Notes: generated from the letters alone by a model not told the origin. 64,000 nucleotides of DNA from Lachnospiraceae bacterium (GCA_021153325.1 JAGKTQ010000016.1:34521-98520), one strand, 5' to 3'. Counted from the first letter of the stretch, positions 34,354-43,548 are shown. Program-made: numbers and translations.

Positions 34354-35019
34354 TTATTTCTTTTTTACAATATTATTCTGGTTTTTAAATATACTATTTT
34401 GCGGAATAAAGCCACGTACACAAGATGTAGGATATACATTACTCTCTTTTCCGATGACTGTTCCAGGATTTAATACGCTGTTACATCCAACCTCTACACA
34501 ATCTCCAAGCATGGCACCAAATTTTTTCAAGCCTGTTTCTATTTTTTCACTTCCACATTGAATTGTGACCAATGTCTTATCACTTTTTACATTAGAAGTA
34601 ATAGAACCAGCTCCCATATGAGCCTTAAAACCTAAAATACTATCTCCTACATAATTGTAGTGAGGAACCTGTACTTTATTGAACAGAATGACATTTTTTA
34701 ATTCGGTAGAATTTCCTACAACAGCGCCCTTTCCTACAATTGCATTTCCACGAATAAAAGCACAATGTCTTACTTCTGCATCTTCATCAATAATACAGGG
34801 ACCATTAATATATGCTGTCGGATAAACGGTGGCACTTTTGGCAATCCATATATTGTCCCCTTTTTTATCGTATTTGTCAGCAGGAAGACTGTTTCCAAGC
34901 TTTTCAATAAAACTGCTGATCTTAGGTAATAATTCCCAAGGATACTCCGCATCTAAAAACAATTCTTTTGCAATCGTTTCTTCCAAACTGTATAAATTAC
35001 TTATTTTTAATTCTTCCAT
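34354..35019 (-). CDS. Left-handed beta-helix (hexapeptide repeat) protein, acyl/nucleotidyltransferase-like
   Basis: 221 residues from the ATG at 35019, which has GAGG six bases upstream. A short helical N-terminus is followed by imperfect hexapeptide repeats such as IAKSATVYPTAYINGP, VRHCAFIRGNAIVGKG and VVGNSTELKNVILFN, building a left-handed beta-helix. Relatives are often named UDP-N-acetylglucosamine pyrophosphorylase, but the nucleotidyltransferase domain of GlmU is lacking, so only an acetyltransferase-like activity could be expected. The end VNLNPGTVIGKESNVYPTS-like repeat fits GlmU-type helices. It lies about 100 bases after topB on the same strand. Confidence 0.8.
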   Translation of the reverse strand: MEELKISNLYSLEETIAKELFLDAEYPWELLPKISSFIEKLGNSLPADKYDKKGDNIWIAKSATVYPTAYINGPCIIDEDAEVRHCAFIRGNAIVGKGAVVGNSTELKNVILFNKVQVPHYNYVGDSILGFKAHMGAGSITSNVKSDKTLVTIQCGSEKIETGLKKFGAMLGDCVEVGCNSVLNPGTVIGKESNVYPTSCVRGFIPQNSIFKNQNNIVKKK

Positions 35020-35115
35020 CTTTTTCCTCTTTCTGTACACCGATTACTATCACAGCATACTTATAAAATATTGCACTTAGTATAGCATAGTTTTTTACAA
35101 ATGAAAAATACACAT

Positions 35116-37164
35116 TTATTTTCCAGTCTTATAATTGGCTGCCGCCAGATCATATTGCTTGTAAAGTGTTGTTTGATTATTTAATTGTTTAACACTATTT
35201 GTCCGCCTTGTTACAAAACCACTCAGTTTCTGCATATATTCTTCGGATGTGATCTCTCCCTGTGCCACAAGAGTAAGTCCCTTTTCCCAGCTTGCTGTCA
35301 ATGCAGGATCTAACAATGGACGAATGGAATTGTTTACTACATCATATACCATTTCTCCCATTAGGGTCGGCGTCAGTATCTGTGTCTTTTTATTTAAATT
35401 TAAATAATCAATATTGACCAGTTTTTTTAAAATTTCTGCTCTCGTTGCACTGGTTCCGATACCACTACCCTTTATTTGGGCACGTAGCTCTTCATCCTCT
35501 ATAAATTGTCCGGCATTCTCCATTGTCAAAATAATAGAACCAGAATTATAACGTTTTGGAGGGGAAGTTTCCCCTTCTTTGATAAATAACTCTTTTAACG
35601 GAATTTCCATCCCTTTTTTTAAGGATTGCAGAACTTCCATAAATGCTGCATCGCATTTGGTATCTTCTTCCTGACCATTATCGGTCTTTTCCTCTTCTTT
35701 TTCGCCATTTGTTTTGGCATTACCAGCTTCAGCAGATTTCTTTTTAAAGGAATATTCCATTACTTTAAGATACCCTTCCTCGGCAAGCACTTTGAAGTTA
35801 GAGAAAAACTTCTCTCCCTTTTGCTCTGTCGTCAGTGCTACTTTCTGGTAAATCGCAGGCGGATAAAAAATACTCAAAAAACGTCTTGCAATAACTTCAT
35901 AAACACATGCTGCGGTAGGATTTAATCCATTCAGATTGTTTAATCCCTGACCGGTAGGAATAATCGCATAATGGTCAGTGATCTGCTTATCATTGACATA
36001 ACGTGTTTTTGCGATGGATTTGTAAGCATCTTGGGCAAGTACCTCTGCGGCTAGCTCTCTTGTATGAATATAATTTTTAAGTCCACTGATATTTTTATAT
36101 ATTTCTTTTGAAACTGCGGTAGACAGAACTCTGGCATCGGTTCTTGGATAAGTTACCATCTTCTTTTCATAAAGCTCCTGAACAATACGAAGTGTCTCAT
36201 CCGGACTGATCTTAAAAAGTTTGGAACAATCATTTTGAAGCTCTGCAAGATTGTATAAAAGTGGCGGATTTTTTGTTTCCTTTTTCTTTTCTATGGATGT
36301 AATGACCGGATTGGCAACCGGCTCTTCCTGTAAGAAAGAAATCAATTCTTTTGCATCCTTTTCTTCTTTAAATCCGTTTTCTTTGTAAAGAAGTGGTGAC
36401 TGAAAATATTTAGAACCTTCTACTGCTCTCCATTCACCTTCAAAGTCCTTGTCCGCCAACGTAAAGCTTCCTAACACACGATAAAATGGTGTCTTTACAA
36501 AATTTCTTATCTCGCGCTCTCTGTTTACGATCATACCAAGAACGCAAGTCATCACTCTGCCGACAGAAATGACAGCTCGATCCTTTTTCAAATAGGACTT
36601 TATAGAATTTCCATACTTTAAAGTGAGCACACGCGAAAAATTGATTCCCATCAGATAGTCTTCTTTGGCTCTTAAATAAGCAGCAGCACACAGATTATCG
36701 TATTCTGACAAATCTTTTGCTTCCTTAATGCCTCGAAGAATTTCTTCTTCCGTTTGGGAATCAATCCATACTCTTTTTCTAATTTTTCCGGTCACGCCTG
36801 CCTGTTGTTCTACAAGGCGATAAATATATTCTCCTTCTCGCCCAGAGTCTGTACAGACATATATGGTATCAACGTCTTCTCTATTTAAAAGACTGCTGAC
36901 AATACCATATTGTTTTTTTACGCTGTCAATCACTTCATATTTAAAATCTTCTGGAATAAACGGCAAAGTATCAAAAGTCCACCGACGCAGCTTTTCATCA
37001 TAACTTTCCGGATAACTCATTGTAACAAGATGACCGACGCACCATGTGACAATTGCTTCTGCGGATTCCATATAACCATCCCGGTTACTCATATTATATT
37101 TCAGTGCTTTTGCAAATTCTTTTGCCACACTTGGTTTTTCTGCAATAAATAATTTTTTTCCCAT
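35116..37164 (-). CDS. topB: DNA topoisomerase III
   Basis: Type IA topoisomerase that passes single strands and decatenates recombination or replication intermediates. 682 residues. The TOPRIM part has Glu9 in FIAEKPSVAKE and TDSGREGE at 105-112. Catalytic Tyr339 lies in TYPRTDAR. The end of the core, GIGTSATRAEI, is intact, and no zinc-finger tail follows. A Lys/Glu-rich insertion (about 500-525) is presumably a flexible loop. Firmicutes often carry extra TopB copies on conjugative elements; here the flanking genes are ordinary chromosomal ones, so this is probably the housekeeping copy. The GGDEF/EAL gene ends six bases upstream, so the two may be co-transcribed. Confidence 0.95.
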   Translation of the reverse strand: MGKKLFIAEKPSVAKEFAKALKYNMSNRDGYMESAEAIVTWCVGHLVTMSYPESYDEKLRRWTFDTLPFIPEDFKYEVIDSVKKQYGIVSSLLNREDVDTIYVCTDSGREGEYIYRLVEQQAGVTGKIRKRVWIDSQTEEEILRGIKEAKDLSEYDNLCAAAYLRAKEDYLMGINFSRVLTLKYGNSIKSYLKKDRAVISVGRVMTCVLGMIVNREREIRNFVKTPFYRVLGSFTLADKDFEGEWRAVEGSKYFQSPLLYKENGFKEEKDAKELISFLQEEPVANPVITSIEKKKETKNPPLLYNLAELQNDCSKLFKISPDETLRIVQELYEKKMVTYPRTDARVLSTAVSKEIYKNISGLKNYIHTRELAAEVLAQDAYKSIAKTRYVNDKQITDHYAIIPTGQGLNNLNGLNPTAACVYEVIARRFLSIFYPPAIYQKVALTTEQKGEKFFSNFKVLAEEGYLKVMEYSFKKKSAEAGNAKTNGEKEEEKTDNGQEEDTKCDAAFMEVLQSLKKGMEIPLKELFIKEGETSPPKRYNSGSIILTMENAGQFIEDEELRAQIKGSGIGTSATRAEILKKLVNIDYLNLNKKTQILTPTLMGEMVYDVVNNSIRPLLDPALTASWEKGLTLVAQGEITSEEYMQKLSGFVTRRTNSVKQLNNQTTLYKQYDLAAANYKTGK

Positions 37165-37170
37165 AGCTTC

Positions 37171-38892
37171 CTAACTTATATCACTGAGCAGTTTTTTTAT
37201 ATCATCGGAGGACATTGGTTTTCCTAAATAATATCCCTGTATCATATCACAGCCGATAGATTTTAAATAGTCGTACTGCTCTTTTTCTTCCACGCCTTCT
37301 GCAATGGTCTTATAACCAAGCTCTTTTACCATATGGATAATAGACTCGGTTATAATTTTGGTAGAATGGTCGATCAGGATAGTGTCTACAAAAGACTTGT
37401 CCACCTTCAAAGTATCTATTGGCAGACCTTTCAAATAGGAAAGAGACGAAAATCCCGTTCCAAAATCGTCCAGAGAAATTTTAATCCCATGATCTCTGAG
37501 CGAATGAAGTTTACGGATTACCTCTTCAAAGTCTTCTATCAACACACTCTCTGTAATTTCCAATTCTACTTCGTTTGAATCGATGTCATATTTCTGCATC
37601 GTTTTTATTAAATAATCCACAAAATCCGGTTGTTTGTATTGAATAGCTGAAATATTAATGGAAATGATAAGCGGATAATGGAACTCCTGTTTCCATTCAG
37701 CAAATTTTTTTAAACTTTCTTCCATCACCCATTTACCTAGAGTGACTATTGTGCCATTACGCTCTGCAATCGGAATAAAAACGCTTGGACTCACAATTCT
37801 ATTACCATTTCCATACCAGCGTAAAAGTGCCTCAACACCACGCAGTTTTTCATCTTCTATGTAGTACTGTGGTTGAAAATGCATGACAAATTCTTTGTCA
37901 TAAACAGCAGTTTTTAATTGATTTTCAATTTCCACATTTTGTAAAAATTCATTCACAATAGGCGTATCAAAATATTTTACAGTATTTTTCCCTAATGCCT
38001 TTGCTTTAAACATAACAATTTCAGCACAATTGATCAGTTCTAATGCATTGGTGGCAGCTTCCGGATATTCTGCTACACCAATACTAACTGTTACTAATAT
38101 TTTTTGTCCATCTGGCAATACAATTCCTGTTCTGATCTTATCTTTTATGGATTTGCATATATGATCCACGCTTCTAGTACCATATGGATCATAAATGGCA
38201 ATACAGAATAGATCACTTGTAAAATGTGACACGATTGTATTCTCATCAGAAAATTGTTTCAAATAATTAGCAAATGTTTGTAAAAAACTTTCTCCGATGA
38301 CCATGCCCATTCCATCATTGATCGTTCTGAAATCATCAATATCTATACAAAGCACACTAACGGTCGTATTTTCTTCTTCTGCTTTACGCAAAAACTGTCC
38401 GAGCATCATAACAAAATAATTTCGGTTATAAAGCCCCGTCGCCAAATCGTAGTATGCCATATTTACTAATTCTTCGGTCTGTTTTTTTATATCAGATATA
38501 TCACTGATCGTTATGATCTTGTCCGATGGTTGCCCATCTTCAGCATATATTACTTTTGTATCAAATCGATACCATACCTTTTTTTCTCGTATGCGGCATT
38601 CTATCGTTTCCTGTTCCAGCTTACGTTTTTCTAAAAATAAATTATTGCGAAGTCTGGAAACATCATTTTCTTCTACTATATCAAAAAAATAAGATATATC
38701 TTTCAATTGTGTAACTTTAAAATCAAAATAATTATCCCAGTTTCCTAAACACTGTATGGTATTATTCTCAAAAGAAACATAAAGAAAGGCACTAACGGAT
38801 GATTCACAGATTAGACGGTACATTTTTTCCTGCCCTGCCATTCTGTGATTGATCGCCGTCAATAAATCCAATTGATAGCGCATTTCGTCCAT
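37171..38892 (-). CDS. GGDEF/EAL domain protein with degenerate GGDEF site
   Basis: 573 residues from the ATG at 38892 (GGAGG seven bases upstream). Residues 20-140 resemble a PAS sensor, 145-305 a GGDEF domain and 320-573 an EAL domain. The GGDEF signature reads TSDLF (225-229), so cyclic-di-GMP synthesis is not expected. The EAL site is complete: EAL at 354-356, NISAIQ, ELEITES, DDFGTGFSSLSYL and the KVDKSF and EGVE blocks. It should therefore be a cyclic-di-GMP phosphodiesterase, the GGDEF part possibly binding GTP as a regulator. No membrane segment is seen, so it is cytosolic. It precedes topB by six bases. Confidence 0.9.
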   Translation of the reverse strand: MDEMRYQLDLLTAINHRMAGQEKMYRLICESSVSAFLYVSFENNTIQCLGNWDNYFDFKVTQLKDISYFFDIVEENDVSRLRNNLFLEKRKLEQETIECRIREKKVWYRFDTKVIYAEDGQPSDKIITISDISDIKKQTEELVNMAYYDLATGLYNRNYFVMMLGQFLRKAEEENTTVSVLCIDIDDFRTINDGMGMVIGESFLQTFANYLKQFSDENTIVSHFTSDLFCIAIYDPYGTRSVDHICKSIKDKIRTGIVLPDGQKILVTVSIGVAEYPEAATNALELINCAEIVMFKAKALGKNTVKYFDTPIVNEFLQNVEIENQLKTAVYDKEFVMHFQPQYYIEDEKLRGVEALLRWYGNGNRIVSPSVFIPIAERNGTIVTLGKWVMEESLKKFAEWKQEFHYPLIISINISAIQYKQPDFVDYLIKTMQKYDIDSNEVELEITESVLIEDFEEVIRKLHSLRDHGIKISLDDFGTGFSSLSYLKGLPIDTLKVDKSFVDTILIDHSTKIITESIIHMVKELGYKTIAEGVEEKEQYDYLKSIGCDMIQGYYLGKPMSSDDIKKLLSDIS

Positions 38893-38942
38893 ATTAGTGC
38901 CTCCCAACTATTTCTGTTTTATCGGTATGTTAAATACTACTC

Positions 38943-40028
38943 TTATTTTTTAGTAATATAACCCTGTGCTTTTAAGAGTTCTGCACAAAGTACAGCTCCA
39001 CCAGCAGCACCACGTACTGTATTATGAGAAAGACCAACAAATTTGAAATCGTAAACAGTATCTTCTCTCAAACGTCCAACACTGATTCCCATGCCGTTTT
39101 CATAATCTACATCCATAGAAACCTGAGGACGGTTATCATCTTCTAAGTACTGGATGAAGTTCTTTGGTGCACTAGGAAGTTCTAATTCCTGTGGAACACC
39201 TTTGAAAGCACGAAGCTTTTCAATTAACTGCTCTTTTGTAGGTTTTTTGTTAAATTTAACAAATACAGCAGCTGTATGACCATTTAAAACCGGTACACGG
39301 ATACACTGACATGTAATCACTGGAGAAGTTGCAGGTACGATTACGCCGTCTTTGATCTCGCCCCAAATACGAAGAGGCTCTTTTTCACTCTTTTCTTCTT
39401 CTCCGCCGATAAATGGAATGATATTTCCTTCCATTTCAGGCCAGTCTTTGAAAGTTTTACCTGCACCAGAAATTGCCTGATATGTTGTAGCTACTACTTC
39501 TACTGGTTCAAATTCTTTCCATGCTGTAAGAACTGGAGCATAACTCTGAATAGAACAGTTTGGTTTTACTGCTACAAAGCCTCTTGTTGTTCCAAGTCTC
39601 TTTTTCTGGAAATCAATTACTTTCATGTGCTCTGGATTGATTTCAGGTACTACCATCGGTACGTCTGGTGTCCATCTATGTGCACTGTTGTTAGAAACAA
39701 CTGGTGTTTCCGTTTTTGCATAATCTTCTTCAATTTTTTTGATTTCTTCTTTTGTCATATCTACTGCGCTGAATACGAAATCAACTTCAGAAGCAACTTT
39801 TTCTACTTCATTAACGTTCATAACAACGATTTTTTTCACTGCTTCCGGCATAGGTGTTGTCATTTTCCATCTGTCACCAACAGCTTCTTCGTAAGTCTTT
39901 CCAGCAGAACGTGGACTTGCTGCGATGGTTGTTACTTCAAACCAAGGATGATTCTCTAAAAGAGAAATGAATCTCTGTCCAACCATACCTGTTCCACCAA
40001 GAATACCAACTTTTAATTTTTCACTCAT
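38943..40028 (-). CDS. asd: Aspartate-semialdehyde dehydrogenase, archaeal/fungal type
   Basis: Reduces aspartyl phosphate to aspartate semialdehyde, the branch point to lysine, threonine and methionine. 361 residues from the ATG at 40028 with GAGGAG upstream. The NADP block is KVGILGGTGMVGQRF; catalytic Cys158 stands in VKPNCSIQSY, and the substrate histidine is probably in NGHTAAVFV. The lack of the bacterial QNCSTIQ form and the overall length place it with the archaeal/fungal branch that is found in many Clostridia. It appears monocistronic, with a structured leader upstream. Confidence 0.95.
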   Translation of the reverse strand: MSEKLKVGILGGTGMVGQRFISLLENHPWFEVTTIAASPRSAGKTYEEAVGDRWKMTTPMPEAVKKIVVMNVNEVEKVASEVDFVFSAVDMTKEEIKKIEEDYAKTETPVVSNNSAHRWTPDVPMVVPEINPEHMKVIDFQKKRLGTTRGFVAVKPNCSIQSYAPVLTAWKEFEPVEVVATTYQAISGAGKTFKDWPEMEGNIIPFIGGEEEKSEKEPLRIWGEIKDGVIVPATSPVITCQCIRVPVLNGHTAAVFVKFNKKPTKEQLIEKLRAFKGVPQELELPSAPKNFIQYLEDDNRPQVSMDVDYENGMGISVGRLREDTVYDFKFVGLSHNTVRGAAGGAVLCAELLKAQGYITKK

Positions 40029-40041
40029 ACTTCTCCTCTCC

Positions 40042-40085
40042 TGCGCTCTTTTGCGCATGGCAGTTTTCCCCTAAGTCAAAACTGC
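40042..40085 (-). other. Two leader hairpins of asd
   Basis: Eight-base perfect stem GCAGTTTT/AAAACTGC (arms 40078-40085 and 40060-40067, ten-base loop) followed by TGCGC/GCGCA (40042-40057) directly before the ribosome binding site. No T run follows, and the leader is far too short for a lysine riboswitch. Confidence 0.5.
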
Positions 40086-40152
40086 ACACCTCTTTATCAA
40101 TTTATTATAGGACTGTAGTCCACAACCTTTGAAAAGGTTATTTACAAAATAG

Positions 40153-41544
40153 TTATTTATCCTGCCATTCTTCGGCTAAATATTCTTTTTCCATGCGAAT
40201 GACTTCTTTCATCATTTCCGGACCAGGTGCACCCATTGTAAGACGTTTTTCAACACAAGTCTTTAAGCTGACTGCATCATAAATATCTTCTTCAAATACC
40301 GGACTGATTGCTTTTAATTCTTCCAATGATAATTTATCAATACTGGTCTGTTTGTCAATACAATAAAGCACCAGTTTTCCAATAATACCATGGGCATCTC
40401 TAAATGGCACACCATGATTTACTAAATAATCTGCGGCGTCGGTCGCATTAGTAAATCCGTTCATAGCACTTTCTGCCATAATATCTTTGTTGAATTTCAT
40501 CGTTTTTACCATGCCATCAAACAAAGCAAGACAACCCTTTACCGTATCGATTGCATCAAAGGTAAGTTCTTTGTCCTCCTGCATATCCTTGTTATATGCA
40601 AGTGGCAGTCCTTTCATCGTTGTAAGCAAAGACATCAATGCACCGTAAACTCTGCCGGTCTTTCCTCTTACAAGTTCTGCAATATCTGGATTTTTCTTCT
40701 GTGGCATAATACTGCTTCCAGTGGAATATGCATCATCAATTTCTACGAAACGATATTCGTTGGAATTCCATATAATGATCTCTTCACAGAAACGGCTAAG
40801 ATGCATCATAATTGTTGACATTGCAGATAAAAACTCAATCAGATAATCTCTGTCAGAAACAGAATCCATACTATTTAAAGTAGGTCCTTCAAATCCAAGT
40901 AAAGATGCGGTATAGTTTCTATCAAGCGGATAGGTCGTTCCTGCTAATGCGCCTGCACCAAGTGGACAATAATTCATACGGAAATAAATATCTTTCAACC
41001 GTAATCTGTCTCGTTTAAACATTTCAAAATAAGCACCTACGTGGTGAGCTAATGTGACCGGCTGTGCCTTTTGCAAATGTGTAAATCCAGGCATATATGT
41101 TTCTAAATTTTCTTCCATAATAGAAAGCAGATCGGTTAAAAGCTCTTTTAAAAGGGCATCTACTTCTAAAACTTCAGCTCTTGTATAAAGCCTCATATCA
41201 AGTGCCACCTGATCGTTTCTACTTCTGCCAGTATGCAGCTTCTTTCCGGCGTCACCGATACGATCTATCAGATTCGCTTCAACAAAACTATGAATATCTT
41301 CATATTCGTCGGTAATTTCCAATGTTCCGTTTTCTACATCTTCTCTAATAGAGGTAAGTCCTTTTATAATAGAATCCTTTTCCTCTGCAGTGAGAATCCC
41401 CTGCTTTTCAAGCATTACAACATGGGCAATACTTCCTTCTATATCTTGTTTATAAAACTTCTTATCAAAAGAAATGGATGCATTAAAATTATATACAAGT
41501 TTATCCGTTTCTTTTGTAAAACGTCCGCCCCAAAGCTGTGCCAT
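40153..41544 (-). CDS. argH: Argininosuccinate lyase
   Basis: Last step of arginine synthesis: splits argininosuccinate to arginine and fumarate. 463 residues, normal length. The fumarase-superfamily signature is GSSIMPQKKNPD; other blocks are GRSRNDQVALDMRL and GFTHLQKAQPVTLAHH. argG, usually a neighbour, is not adjacent, so the gene is a single unit with its own promoter and a hairpin in the leader. A weak AACC/GGTT inverted repeat without a good T run lies after the stop. Confidence 0.97.
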   Translation of the reverse strand: MAQLWGGRFTKETDKLVYNFNASISFDKKFYKQDIEGSIAHVVMLEKQGILTAEEKDSIIKGLTSIREDVENGTLEITDEYEDIHSFVEANLIDRIGDAGKKLHTGRSRNDQVALDMRLYTRAEVLEVDALLKELLTDLLSIMEENLETYMPGFTHLQKAQPVTLAHHVGAYFEMFKRDRLRLKDIYFRMNYCPLGAGALAGTTYPLDRNYTASLLGFEGPTLNSMDSVSDRDYLIEFLSAMSTIMMHLSRFCEEIIIWNSNEYRFVEIDDAYSTGSSIMPQKKNPDIAELVRGKTGRVYGALMSLLTTMKGLPLAYNKDMQEDKELTFDAIDTVKGCLALFDGMVKTMKFNKDIMAESAMNGFTNATDAADYLVNHGVPFRDAHGIIGKLVLYCIDKQTSIDKLSLEELKAISPVFEEDIYDAVSLKTCVEKRLTMGAPGPEMMKEVIRMEKEYLAEEWQDK

Positions 41545-41563
41545 GATCGTTCCTCCGGTTCTT

Positions 41564-41591
41564 ATGTTTAGCCAAAATGTGACCTAAACAT
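41564..41591 (-). other. Leader hairpin of argH
   Basis: Perfect eight-base inverted repeat ATGTTTAG/CTAAACAT with a 12-base loop, between the argH promoter and its ribosome binding site. It begins within a few bases of the inferred transcription start, so it might act as a 5' stabiliser or as an operator. Confidence 0.5.
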
Positions 41592-41592
41592 G

Positions 41593-41621
41593 ATATTACC
41601 ATACTTTCAAATTCATTTCAA
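41593..41621 (-). promoter_or_regulatory. argH promoter
   Basis: On the minus strand TTGAAA at 41621-41616, 17 bases, TAATAT at 41598-41593. Confidence 0.7.
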
Positions 41622-41785
41622 TAGCTAAATTCGTTGGCACGACTACATTTGTCTTTGTACAGAAGACATTTTGCTTTATATGTCCGTAAAAACAGTTTTC
41701 CATTGTCATAATGAATTACCTTTCGTCATTTTCTGCATATAGTATTTTATAAAGTTTTTCTTGTAATTTGACAGAAAGGATAACT

Positions 41786-42571
41786 ATGGAAACAGATACA
41801 TCAAAGCCTCCTATTCTTACTCTTCAAAATATAGGCTATTCTTATCATAGTCTTCAGGGAGAAACACTTGCCTTATCTGATATATCATTTCAAGTGGCGG
41901 AAGGGGAATTTATTGCGATTGTTGGTCCGAGTGGCTGTGGAAAATCAACACTGCTCTCTATAATTGCACGCCTAATTGAGCCGGAAAACGGAACAATTAT
42001 TATACAAAACCCTGATGGCTCCATTCATTATCCTCATATTGGCTATATGCTGCAAAAGGACTACTTGTTTGAATGGCGCTCGGTTTATGATAATGTCATT
42101 TTAGGCTTAGAACTAAATAAGAAAAAAACAAAAGAAAATTTGGATTATGTGAATACGATGCTTAAGGAATATGGTCTTTATGAGTTTAAAAATAAAAAAC
42201 CAAGTGAACTTTCCGGTGGTATGAAACAACGTGCTGCTCTCATTCGAACTTTGGCGCTGAAACCTCAGATTCTTCTTCTAGATGAACCCTTTTCCGCATT
42301 AGACTATCAAACAAGACTTCAGGTTTCCGGTGATATTGGAGAAATCATTCATCAATCAAAAATCACAGCTATTTTAGTCACGCATGATCTATCCGAAGCG
42401 ATCTCTCTTGCAGACAAAGTCTTCATACTATCAAGCCGTCCTGCAACTATCAAAAAAGAATTGCCGATCTTACTTACTAAAAAATCCGATTCCTTGATCG
42501 CTTCCAGAAATGCACCGGAATTTGCATCATATTTTAATGAATTATGGGAGGCATTAAGCAATGAAAAATAA
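41786..42571 (+). CDS. ABC transporter ATP-binding protein (nitrate/sulfonate/taurine type)
   Basis: 261 residues from the ATG at 41786, with AAAGGA upstream. Walker A is GPSGCGKSTLL, the signature LSGGMKQRAAL and Walker B LLLDEPFSALDY. DEPFSALD is typical of the SsuB/TauB/ThiZ branch. The permease gene overlaps its last 11 bases. No substrate-binding protein gene is adjacent, which is unusual for this type; the substrate (sulfonate, taurine, thiamine precursor or other) stays open. Confidence 0.88.
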   Translation: METDTSKPPILTLQNIGYSYHSLQGETLALSDISFQVAEGEFIAIVGPSGCGKSTLLSIIARLIEPENGTIIIQNPDGSIHYPHIGYMLQKDYLFEWRSVYDNVILGLELNKKKTKENLDYVNTMLKEYGLYEFKNKKPSELSGGMKQRAALIRTLALKPQILLLDEPFSALDYQTRLQVSGDIGEIIHQSKITAILVTHDLSEAISLADKVFILSSRPATIKKELPILLTKKSDSLIASRNAPEFASYFNELWEALSNEK

Positions 42572-43370
42572 AAAAAGACAAGAGCTTTCTGCTCAGGAAT
42601 TGTATTTGAAGAAACACAGACAACATAAAAGAGTTGTTTCTTTCTCGCGTCTTTTTGTGTTTCTCTTCTTTCTGCTTGTTTGGGAACTGGCTTCCGATTT
42701 TGGCTTCATTGACAGTTTCTTTTTCAGCAGCCCTTCTCTCGTTATGCAGTGTGCATATCGTATGATGCTTGATGGTTCGCTTTTTGTTCATATCGGCGTC
42801 ACATTGTTAGAAACTCTTATCAGCTTCTTATTAGTTTTTCTACTAGGTATTACTACTGCTATGCTGCTTTGGTACTCAGATAAACTTTCTGAGATTTTAG
42901 AGCCCTATCTTGTCATTTTGAACAGTCTCCCGAAATCGGCATTAGCACCTCTTTTAATTGTCTGGCTTGGAACTGGTATAAAAACGATTATTGTTGCCGG
43001 TATCTCGGTGGCTGTATTCGGCTCTATCATCAGTCTTTATACCGGATTTCATGAGGTAGATAAAAACAAACTGACGCTGATTCGTACACTTGGTGGCAAT
43101 AAGCGAGACAGTTTTATGAAAGTCGTTCTACCAAGCAGTATTCCAACCGTGATCAGTACTATCAAAGTAAATATTGGTCTAGCCTTAGTAGGTGTTATTA
43201 TCGGTGAATTTCTTGCTGCAAGGCAGGGACTTGGCTATCTGATCATCTATGGATCACAAGTGTTCCAGCTGCACATGGTAATCATGAGCATCGTTTTATT
43301 ATGTATCATCGCCTTAGGATTGTATCAAGGAATTCAACTATTAGAAAGAAAAGTTACTAAATGGTTTTAG
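42561..43370 (+). CDS. ABC transporter permease (nitrate/sulfonate/taurine type)
   Basis: 269 residues with about six membrane segments after a basic N-terminus. The EAA loop reads LTLIRTLGGNKRDSFMKVVLPSSIP, as in SsuC-type permeases, and EFLAARQGLGYLIIYGSQVF is a family block. It overlaps the ATPase gene by 11 bases, so translation is coupled. A terminator hairpin follows after three bases, so the unit has only two genes and needs a binding protein encoded elsewhere. Confidence 0.88.
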   Translation: MKNKKRQELSAQELYLKKHRQHKRVVSFSRLFVFLFFLLVWELASDFGFIDSFFFSSPSLVMQCAYRMMLDGSLFVHIGVTLLETLISFLLVFLLGITTAMLLWYSDKLSEILEPYLVILNSLPKSALAPLLIVWLGTGIKTIIVAGISVAVFGSIISLYTGFHEVDKNKLTLIRTLGGNKRDSFMKVVLPSSIPTVISTIKVNIGLALVGVIIGEFLAARQGLGYLIIYGSQVFQLHMVIMSIVLLCIIALGLYQGIQLLERKVTKWF

Positions 43371-43373
43371 AAG

Positions 43374-43396
43374 GCAGGAGAAACTCCTGCTTTCTT
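43374..43396 (+). terminator. Terminator of the two-gene ABC operon
   Basis: Seven-base perfect stem GCAGGAG/CTCCTGC with loop AAA, followed by TTTCTT. Confidence 0.85.
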
Positions 43397-43427
43397 CCTT
43401 CTTTCTCGATTTTTTTGTAATTTTATA

Positions 43428-43456
43428 TTGCAAAAAAACAATTCTCACTATATAAT
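43428..43456 (+). promoter_or_regulatory. tRNA-Thr promoter
   Basis: TTGCAA at 43428-43433, 17 bases, TATAAT at 43451-43456; the tRNA starts 12 bases further on. Confidence 0.8.
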
Positions 43457-43467
43457 AATCATTGTCT

Positions 43468-43540
43468 GCTGAAATAGCTCAGTTGGTAGAGCACTTCACT
43501 CGTAATGAAGGGGTCGTGGGTTCGAGTCCCATTTTCAGCT
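43468..43540 (+). tRNA. tRNA-Thr (anticodon CGT)
   Basis: 73 bases that fold into a full cloverleaf. The acceptor arms GCTGAAA and TTTCAGC pair completely with discriminator T. The anticodon stem is CTTCA/TGAAG with loop CTCGTAA, giving anticodon CGT at 43501-43503 for codon ACG. The T arm contains GGTTCGAGTCC. CCA is not encoded. It is a single tRNA with its own promoter and terminator. Confidence 0.96.
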
Positions 43541-43548
43541 TACAAAAA

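Noticed and set aside
35116..38892. Integrative element around topB
   Set aside because: TopB copies often mark conjugative elements, but no relaxase, integrase, VirB4 or direct repeat is present and the flanks are housekeeping genes.
40029..40152. Lysine riboswitch before asd
   Set aside because: The gap is about 120 bases, whereas the lysine riboswitch needs about 170, and its conserved core is not visible.
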